This document shows, in pieces, positions 14,058 to 19,005 of a stretch of DNA of 19,005 bases. Source of the stretch: CAZKEW01 sp964580435. Lineage in GTDB: Bacteria; Acidobacteriota; Aminicenantia; Aminicenantales; UBA8522. The stretch spans positions 1 to 19,005 of the forward strand of contig CAZOKP010000052.1 of assembly GCA_964580435.1 (NCBI GenBank), read 5' to 3'. The notes beneath the pieces were generated by a model, which did no database searches, had not been told where the DNA came from, and was given only the letters and a program-made list of their open reading frames with translations. Within the stretch, counting starts at the first letter, position 1, and each line of letters begins with the position of its first letter. The position numbers and the translations under genes were made by a program.

Positions 14058-14846
14058 TTAAGCTATTCCGCCTCCGTCAACGACAAGATGCGCGCCGGTC
14101 ACCCATTTGGACATGTCGCTGGCAAAAAAAAGAACAGCGTTGGCCACGTCTTCGGGCGTGCCGACACGGGCGATCGGCCTCGCGGCTGCTTCTTTCATAA
14201 ACTGTTCCCTATCCTCTCCGAGTTGGGCGCATTCGCCGCGGAGCAAAGATGTATCGACATCGCCCGGACAAACGCAGTTGACCCGGATGCCGTGCCTGCC
14301 GTGGTCGATGGCCATGGCCCTGGTCAGGTTGAGCAGGCCGCCCTTGGCCGCACAATAAGAGACCGCTTTGGGGCCGCCTTTTAGAGACCAACCGGAGCCG
14401 ATGTTGATGATGCTTCCACCTCCGTTCCGGATCATATGGGGAATAACATGATGCGAAAGGAGATAGGCGCCCTTCAAGGTCACGGCGAGGGCCTGGTCCC
14501 ACTCCTCTTCTTTCAACTCCACGCAATCCTTGCGGATGGCGATTCCGGCATTATTGCAGAGGATATCAATTTTGCCGAATTTCCTGATGGATTCTGAGGC
14601 GGCGCGGCGGCAGTCTTCATCCGAACGCACGTCGCATTTCATGAACTCGGCCGTTCCCCCTCGGGCTGAGATTTCTGAAGCAGCCTCAAGACCCCTTTTC
14701 TCGTTAATATCAAGGATCACGATGATGGCCCCCGTCTCGGCCAGGCGGGTAGCGATGCCGCGGCCTATTCCCGAGCCCGCGCCCGTAATCAGGGCCACTT
14801 TCCCCTGGAGCGAGAGAAGCACTGTTGCTTTTTGATTCATAGCCAT
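14058..14846 (-). CDS. Short-chain dehydrogenase/reductase (classical SDR)
   Basis: A 262-residue NAD(P)-dependent oxidoreductase of normal length. Features in order: the dinucleotide loop TGAGSGIG (21-28); Asp46 at the end of beta-2 (VILDIN), which favours NAD over NADP; CDV at 71-73; NNAG at 98-101; Ser151; and the catalytic Tyr164-x3-Lys168 in YCAAKGG. The ending WVTGAHLVVDGGGIA is complete. The substrate, an alcohol or ketone, cannot be told. AGGAG lies eight bases upstream, and the gene follows gcvPB by 30 bases in an apparent operon with the two P-protein-like subunits, so it may process the product or substrate of that enzyme. Confidence 0.88.
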   Translation of the reverse strand: MAMNQKATVLLSLQGKVALITGAGSGIGRGIATRLAETGAIIVILDINEKRGLEAASEISARGGTAEFMKCDVRSDEDCRRAASESIRKFGKIDILCNNAGIAIRKDCVELKEEEWDQALAVTLKGAYLLSHHVIPHMIRNGGGSIINIGSGWSLKGGPKAVSYCAAKGGLLNLTRAMAIDHGRHGIRVNCVCPGDVDTSLLRGECAQLGEDREQFMKEAAARPIARVGTPEDVANAVLFFASDMSKWVTGAHLVVDGGGIA

Positions 14847-14876
14847 TTTTCCATCTCCTGAATCAGCTCATATTCA

Positions 14877-16442
14877 TCACTCGGAGGTTTTCCCGTGCTT
14901 TTTTTGATAGGCCCGCCAAGTGACGGCCCATTTCTTCGGGTCGTCGAAAGTGCTCTCGTCGATCTTGTGGACAACGCTGCGGTGCGGGGCGGTCTTGACA
15001 GTCTCGGGCTCCGTCCATGCTTCCTTGGCCACATGGCGCAGTCCATCCAGATACTCGTCGAGCTCCTCTTTGGAATACGATTCGGTTGGTTCGATCGTGA
15101 AGGGCTGGGGCACGATGAAAGGATGGTGGCTCGACCAGAGATGGAAACCGAAATCTGCCATCCGGTAGGCGATGTGGTGAGTGGTTACGCCCGTTTGCTT
15201 ATAAAGCTCCTCCCAGCTGTACCTGACCTGCTCGATCCGATGCTTTCCGGCCTTGAAGGGAGCGGTCGCGCCCTTGATGGCCGTGATCTTCTTCAGGAGA
15301 TAGTTATTGTTAAGGACCGCGATATTGGCCACTTCTTCGAGGCCGCGCGCCCCGAGGCTCATGATCCAAGCGTAAGCCTTAACAATGGCGGAAAAAGTTC
15401 CGTAGAACAACCGGACTTTGCCTATCGTATGAGGCAGGTCCCAGTTGAGGTAATATTTTTTGCCGTCAAATTCCACCAGGGGAACCGGCAGGTAATCGGT
15501 CAATTTTTTAGTCACGCCCAGCGCGGCCGCAGCCGGACCGCCGCAGCCGTGGGGAGTTCCAAAAGTCTTGTGCAGGTTGAAGAAACACATGTCGAACCCG
15601 GCTTCGCGCGCCCGGGTTATGCCGAGAATGCCGTTAGCATTGGCCTGGTCATAGCCGCATAGTCCTCCCGCTTCATGGACGATCCTGGTGAACTCGGCGA
15701 TCTTCGGGTTGAACATCCCCGTGTCTTCGGGATTGGTGATGAAGAGCGCCGCGGTCCTCTGGGAAACGGCTTTCTTAAGCGCTTCGATATCGGGGAGGCC
15801 AGTTTCGTCGTGATAAACAGTGACAATGTTATAGCCCTTGACGGCTGCCGCGGCCGCGTCGGATGGATGGGAGAAGATCGTCGTGATGATCTCGTCCCGC
15901 CGGCTTCCCTCTCCCCTTATCTCGTGGTACTTCCGGACGATGGAGGCCATGACCATGACGGCATGGGAGCCTGAGCTTGCCTGAAGCGTGAACCTGTCCA
16001 GGCCGGAGATCTGGCGCAAGAAGAGGTCCAGCGCGTGCATGATCTCGAGCGCCCCTTGGACCGTGGATTCATCCTGGGCCGGATGGAGGGCAGACGCTTT
16101 GGGGGAGGCGGCCAAGACCTCATTGATCTTCGGATTGTATTTCATCGTACATGTCCCCTGGCCGATATCGACATTCAGGTCCGCGCCAAGGTTCTGCTGA
16201 GACAGACGGAGGAAATGCTTCAGGACCCGCATCTGGACGATTTCGGGGAGAGCCGGCGGCTCCTTCCTGAGCATGTTCTCAGGAACAGAGGACAGATCGT
16301 CTCCGGCCACGGCTTTAATCTCCGGCTCGACATTAGGGATAAGGATGCCACGCTCACCCGGTGTGCTCAGCTCAAAAATGACTTTTTCATCCCATTTGGC
16401 TTGATGAAAATTCCTCAGTTTGCTGCCCTTCTGGATGTTCAT
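14877..16442 (-). CDS. gcvPB: Glycine decarboxylase P-protein subunit 2-like PLP enzyme (divergent)
   Basis: A 521-residue PLP enzyme related to the beta subunit of two-subunit glycine decarboxylase, which decarboxylates glycine and passes the aminomethyl group to the H protein. Conserved parts: CTMKYNPKINEV (98-109), CGYDQAN (Asp265 facing the PLP ring), the Schiff-base lysine Lys292 in FNLHKTFGTPHGCGGP, YLNWDLPHTIGKVR, and APHRSVVHKIDE near the end. Departures from the canonical enzyme, by recall: AHGTNPA reads SHPSDAA (191-197), YDGANLNA reads YDQANANG (264-271), and PLGSCTMKYN reads GQGTCTMKYN. The start at 16442 suits the GGGGG ribosome site seven bases upstream; an ATG six bases earlier is too close. 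It lies 14 bases after the gcvPA-like gene. The substrate may not be glycine. Confidence 0.82.
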   Translation of the reverse strand: MNIQKGSKLRNFHQAKWDEKVIFELSTPGERGILIPNVEPEIKAVAGDDLSSVPENMLRKEPPALPEIVQMRVLKHFLRLSQQNLGADLNVDIGQGTCTMKYNPKINEVLAASPKASALHPAQDESTVQGALEIMHALDLFLRQISGLDRFTLQASSGSHAVMVMASIVRKYHEIRGEGSRRDEIITTIFSHPSDAAAAAVKGYNIVTVYHDETGLPDIEALKKAVSQRTAALFITNPEDTGMFNPKIAEFTRIVHEAGGLCGYDQANANGILGITRAREAGFDMCFFNLHKTFGTPHGCGGPAAAALGVTKKLTDYLPVPLVEFDGKKYYLNWDLPHTIGKVRLFYGTFSAIVKAYAWIMSLGARGLEEVANIAVLNNNYLLKKITAIKGATAPFKAGKHRIEQVRYSWEELYKQTGVTTHHIAYRMADFGFHLWSSHHPFIVPQPFTIEPTESYSKEELDEYLDGLRHVAKEAWTEPETVKTAPHRSVVHKIDESTFDDPKKWAVTWRAYQKKHGKTSE

Positions 16443-16456
16443 CTGCATTCCCCCTT

Positions 16457-17851
16457 TCACCTCAGGTAGCTCTTGATGACTGCGGCAAGATTGTCGATAT
16501 CGGCTTTGGTCAGCATTTCTGTGATGCAATAGAGCGCGCAACCGTGGAGCTTGGGAAACTCACGCGACAGATCTTTCCCACCAAAGATGCCGTGCCGGAG
16601 AAGGTGCCGGTCGATCTTAGCGACAGACTTTCCTGTTCTCGTGAAATCGACGACGAACTCTTTGAAAGTAGCGGACCGGAACCGGATGCGAACGCCCCTG
16701 ATTCCGGCTAGCTTTTTCATGGCGTATTGCGTTTTTTGAAGGATATGCTGGCCCAGGTCGCGCATACCTTGGGGTCCCAGCAACGATAGAAAGACCGCCG
16801 CTCCGATTCCATGAAGCGCGGCTGCCGTCCCGACGAATTCCTTCCCTTTTTCTCTTTTGTCAAACGAGGTCCGGCTGTAGACCACGTCGCCGAACCCCCA
16901 TTCTCCTTCGACAGACGTTTTGGCGATGCCGAAGAGACGCGAGGGGTATTCCATGACGAATTTTTCTTCATCCCGCGTGGCGATGAAGCCGCCCAGGGCG
17001 CCACCGAAATACATGTGGTTGCCAAGGCCCTGAATATCGCCGCAGGCAATATCGGCGCCGTACTGGCTGGGCGGCTTCAGGATACCGAGTGATATCGGGT
17101 CAACGCCGACGACCAGGAGCGCTCCCTTGGCGTGGACCAGGTCGGCAATTTTTTGGCCCTGCGTCTCTATAAAACCGAGATAGGCCGGGTTCTCAAAATA
17201 GACGGCGGCCGTATCCAGGGTCAGTTTTGAGGCGAGGTCATCAAGATTCAGGAGGCCCGTTTCAGGATGATGCTCGACCAGGTCCAGGGCCATAACCGGA
17301 TGGCAGTAATTCTTCATGATAGCCAGCCGGTCGGGGGAGAGCGTGTCCGCAACGAGAACTCTCTTGCGTTTGGTAATACGGCCAGCCATGCGGACCGCCG
17401 TGCTCGCCGCCTGTCCCCAGTCATAGGTCGGAACATTGACCACGTCGAAATCAAGAAGCTCGGCCATCAGGCTTTCGTACTCGAAGAGCGCCTGGAAGCG
17501 GCCGGCATCCTCGTAGGGTTCGCCGGCATAAGCGGTCAGAAATTCCGACCGGTGGGTGATCTCATCGCAGATGGCCGGCACATAATGGTGCGCGCAGCCG
17601 CCGCCCAGGAAGCTCGTGAATTCCTCGCACGATGTGTTTCTGTTTAAGATCATTTGAACATGACGCTTGAGCTCCAGCTCGGAAAGCTTGGGCTCTGGCA
17701 GCGACAGGGCCTTTTTCAGCCGCAATTTCTCCGGGATGTCCCCATAGAGTTCATCGATGTTTTTCACGCCAATCTCGGCCATCATCTTTTCCTTGACCGC
17801 CGGAACGGAGTTCGGGATATAGGGATGGACAAAGTCATTCTTTTTTTTCAC
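16457..17851 (-). CDS. gcvPA: Glycine decarboxylase P-protein subunit 1-like (divergent)
   Basis: A 464-residue partner of the next gene. Recognisable family landmarks are HPYIPNSVPAVKEKMMAEIG at the start, FLGGGCAHHYVPA (81-93), FLTAY (104-108), FEYESLMAELL, AVYFENPAYLGFIE, DPISLGILKPPSQYGADIACGD and FGGALGGFIATRDEEKFV. Several normally invariant stretches differ: TPYQPE.SQGTLQ reads AGEPYEDAGRFQ, YDGATA reads YDWGQA (143-148), and the REQHIRR..ATSNICT loop reads FDKREKGKEFVGTAAA (330-345). The start is taken as GTG 17851, five bases after GGAGG; the longer frame from 17887 overlaps the promoter. It is the first gene of an operon with the gcvPB-like and SDR genes. No gcvT, gcvH or lpd lies in this window. 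Confidence 0.8.
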   Translation of the reverse strand: MKKKNDFVHPYIPNSVPAVKEKMMAEIGVKNIDELYGDIPEKLRLKKALSLPEPKLSELELKRHVQMILNRNTSCEEFTSFLGGGCAHHYVPAICDEITHRSEFLTAYAGEPYEDAGRFQALFEYESLMAELLDFDVVNVPTYDWGQAASTAVRMAGRITKRKRVLVADTLSPDRLAIMKNYCHPVMALDLVEHHPETGLLNLDDLASKLTLDTAAVYFENPAYLGFIETQGQKIADLVHAKGALLVVGVDPISLGILKPPSQYGADIACGDIQGLGNHMYFGGALGGFIATRDEEKFVMEYPSRLFGIAKTSVEGEWGFGDVVYSRTSFDKREKGKEFVGTAAALHGIGAAVFLSLLGPQGMRDLGQHILQKTQYAMKKLAGIRGVRIRFRSATFKEFVVDFTRTGKSVAKIDRHLLRHGIFGGKDLSREFPKLHGCALYCITEMLTKADIDNLAAVIKSYLR

Positions 17852-17870
17852 CGCCACCTCCTTCGCTAAT

Positions 17871-17876
17871 ATTATA
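17871..17876 (-). promoter_or_regulatory. -10 box of the gcvPA-gcvPB-SDR operon
   Basis: A perfect TATAAT on the minus strand ends six bases before the Shine-Dalgarno region. The -35 is weak (TTGCGC at 15-nt spacing or TTTTGC at 17). Transcription would start near 17864, giving a leader of about 13 bases. The short leader leaves no room for a glycine riboswitch, which often controls gcv genes. Confidence 0.45.
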
Positions 17877-17972
17877 TCCGTTTCCAAGAAAGCGCAAAAT
17901 TAAGAAAGAGTCCTGGCGTGGTGCTTCCCCGTCCGTCCTCTCTCGATTGACGCAGCGGGCCCGCTCCTAAAA

Positions 17973-18001
17973 TTGACCTCTATCGGCCGCTGTGATACAA
18001 A
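17973..18001 (+). promoter_or_regulatory. Promoter of the CMD/RbsD-like operon
   Basis: TTGACC (17973-17978), a 17-nt spacer and TACAAA (17996-18001). Transcription would start near 18008, which places the inverted-repeat copy at 18006-18046 inside the 5' leader of the operon. Confidence 0.5.
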
Positions 18002-18005
18002 ATTG

Positions 18006-18046
18006 AGGGACACAATACTTAATTCAGCAAAATCAGAATTGTGTCC
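18006..18046. repeat. Shortened copy of the GGGGACACAATACTTAATTC repeat
   Basis: AGGGACACAATACTTAATTC (18006-18025) is a perfect left arm apart from two missing leading G. The right arm GAATTGTGTCC (18036-18046) has lost the six bases AAGTAT, leaving a shorter hairpin with a 10-nt loop. It lies 18 bases before the Shine-Dalgarno of the gene at 18078. Confidence 0.7.
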
Positions 18047-18077
18047 ATATTTATCACGACAAAAAAGGAGGTTGGAA

Positions 18078-18380
18078 ATGGCTGAGCATCCCCTGGCAAC
18101 TCTCGAGAAGCTCGACCCGAAGCTTATCAATCACTTGAGAGAGACGAATGCGCTGGTCTATTGCGAAGGAGCACTGCCCAAAAAATACAAGCTGCTCATG
18201 GCCATGGCCTTTGACGCGGCCTTCGGAGCTGACGAGGGAGTCAAAGCTCTGGCCGGCTCTGCCATGAAAGAAGGCGCGACCAAAGAAGAAATCGCCGAAG
18301 CGTTGCGGGTCGCTTATCAGTTGGCCGGCGTCGGGAGTCTTTACACGGCCTCAAGAGGGCTGAGAGAGCTCCTCGGCTAA
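18078..18380 (+). CDS. Carboxymuconolactone decarboxylase-fold (AhpD-like) protein lacking CxxC
   Basis: A 100-residue all-helical protein of the CMD/AhpD fold. The diagnostic helix-turn KEGATKEEIAEALRVAYQLAGVGSLYTA (64-91) is well conserved. The preceding helix, where AhpD-type members carry CxxCxxxH, reads AFGADEGVKALAGSA (48-62), with no cysteine or histidine; the only cysteine is Cys29. Peroxidase or disulfide chemistry is therefore unlikely, and the role is unknown, as for other CxxC-less members. The start at 18078 follows AAAGGAGG. It is the first gene of a two-gene operon with the lipoprotein, divergent from the P-protein operon. Confidence 0.8.
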   Translation: MAEHPLATLEKLDPKLINHLRETNALVYCEGALPKKYKLLMAMAFDAAFGADEGVKALAGSAMKEGATKEEIAEALRVAYQLAGVGSLYTASRGLRELLG

Positions 18381-18413
18381 ATCTCACCATCGTCCATCAT
18401 TGAGGGAGCAACC

Positions 18414-18983
18414 ATGTTGAGAAAACAAATAGCATTTCCGGTCGTGATTCTTGCCTGTTTGGGTATCTTTCTCACGGCCTGTGAGCCAGCCGAGAAGGAA
18501 GGAAAAGAGATCGCGATATCCTGGGAAACCAAGCTCGGCCAGGAATTGCCCGCTCTTGGCCACCGCAACTGGATCGTGATCGTAGACTCCGCCTATCCTG
18601 CCCAGGTTAGCCCTGGGATCGAGCTCTTCGTCGCCGGTGAGAATCACTTCGCGGTTTTAGAGAAAGTTCTGAAGGCGGTTGATGGGAGCAAACACATCCG
18701 CCCCCGAATCTATCTGGACAAAGAGCTTGCTTATGTGACAGAGGACCTGGCTCCCGGGATAGAGGCCTGCCGGACGAGGCTCGGCACGATGCTCACGGGC
18801 CGCGCGGTCACGCCCGTCCCCCACGAAGATCTGATCGCGCGCCTCGACCAGGTCGCCAAAACGTTCCGCATCCTCATGATCAAGACGACCCTGACCCTCC
18901 CCTACACCTCCGTCTTTATGGAACTCGACTGCGGCTACTGGACGCCCGAGGCCGACGCTAAGATGCGGGAGCGGATGAAATAG
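18414..18983 (+). CDS. Lipoprotein with RbsD/FucU-like domain
   Basis: A 189-residue protein with a type II signal peptide: lysine and arginine at the N-terminus, a hydrophobic core (7-20) and lipobox LTAC with Cys23, so it is anchored to a membrane outside the cytoplasm. The mature part begins ISWETKLGQELPALGHRNWIV, then VDSAYP and PRIYLDKELAYVTEDL. LGHRNWIVIVDSAYP lines up with the LGHGD.I.I.DAG.P block of ribose pyranase/fucose mutarotase, so His50 and Asp58 would be active-site equivalents. Known RbsD/FucU proteins are cytosolic, so export is unusual. GAGGGA precedes the ATG, 33 bases after the CMD gene. A sugar-binding or mutarotase role is inferred. Confidence 0.72.
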   Translation: MLRKQIAFPVVILACLGIFLTACEPAEKEGKEIAISWETKLGQELPALGHRNWIVIVDSAYPAQVSPGIELFVAGENHFAVLEKVLKAVDGSKHIRPRIYLDKELAYVTEDLAPGIEACRTRLGTMLTGRAVTPVPHEDLIARLDQVAKTFRILMIKTTLTLPYTSVFMELDCGYWTPEADAKMRERMK

Positions 18984-19005
18984 CGTAGAACCTAGCAGGC
19001 AATCG

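Noticed and set aside
13920..14384. 154-residue plus-strand open frame
   Set aside because: It is the shadow of the SDR gene and the GH2 relic on the other strand.
14895..15662. 255-residue plus-strand open frame opposite gcvPB
   Set aside because: The minus strand carries an unambiguous PLP enzyme; the plus-strand frame is a by-product of its codon use.
17851..18077. Glycine riboswitch upstream of the P-protein operon
   Set aside because: The promoter leaves only about 13 bases of leader, and no tandem glycine aptamer features were seen in the region.

Overview
The window looks like a draft or metagenome-assembled scaffold from an uncultured Gram-negative bacterium. Two runs of exactly 100 N (5607-5706 and 9687-9786) are conventional scaffolding gaps. 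The Gram-negative reading rests on exported proteins with signal peptides, a lipoprotein with a clear lipobox, and a phosphatidylethanolamine synthesis operon. The mix of a GH116 glycosidase, several small isoprenylcysteine-methyltransferase-like membrane proteins and short inverted-repeat elements would suit an Acidobacteriota or Aminicenantes-like lineage. That taxonomic guess is an inference and weakly supported.

Layout. 1-1353 is a mobile-element graveyard: a decayed IS91-like (HUH) transposase cut by the window edge, a C-terminally truncated IS110-family transposase with a substituted first catalytic Asp, and a degenerate copy of a local repeat. 1414-5557 holds plus-strand housekeeping and transport genes: an ICMT-like membrane protein, a YciA-type acyl-CoA thioesterase, a second ICMT-like protein overlapping an ACT-domain protein, and an LctP lactate permease. 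5707-8362 holds small genes on both strands: an exported protein of unknown function broken by the first gap, a cupin, a GNAT acetyltransferase, a small membrane protein and a third ICMT-like protein. 8547-10845 is an exported GH116-type glycosidase broken by the second gap. 10852-12932 (minus strand) is a phospholipid operon, psd-pssA-LysE-type exporter. 13308-13886 is an NTF2/DUF4440-like protein with an abnormal tail. 13938-14057 is a relic of a GH2 beta-galactosidase. 14058-17851 (minus strand) is an operon of two glycine-decarboxylase P-protein-like subunits and an SDR oxidoreductase. Divergently, 18078-18983 encodes a CxxC-less carboxymuconolactone-decarboxylase-fold protein and an RbsD/FucU-like lipoprotein.

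How the genes fit together. The best-defined pathway is phosphatidylserine to phosphatidylethanolamine synthesis (pssA, psd). The most interesting block is 14058-18983. Its GcvPA/GcvPB-like pair keeps the PLP-enzyme scaffold and the lysine, but by recall it differs from canonical glycine decarboxylase at several conserved active-site stretches in both subunits. No gcvT, gcvH or lpd is adjacent. It may be a paralogous PLP enzyme acting on another substrate, together with the neighbouring dehydrogenase.

Other themes are a family of roughly 78-bp inverted repeats with a GGGGACACAATACTTAATTC arm (at least three copies plus a degenerate one), one of which coincides with an assembly gap, and several promoters whose -10 box lies only 8-10 nt from the start codon, suggesting leaderless transcripts.
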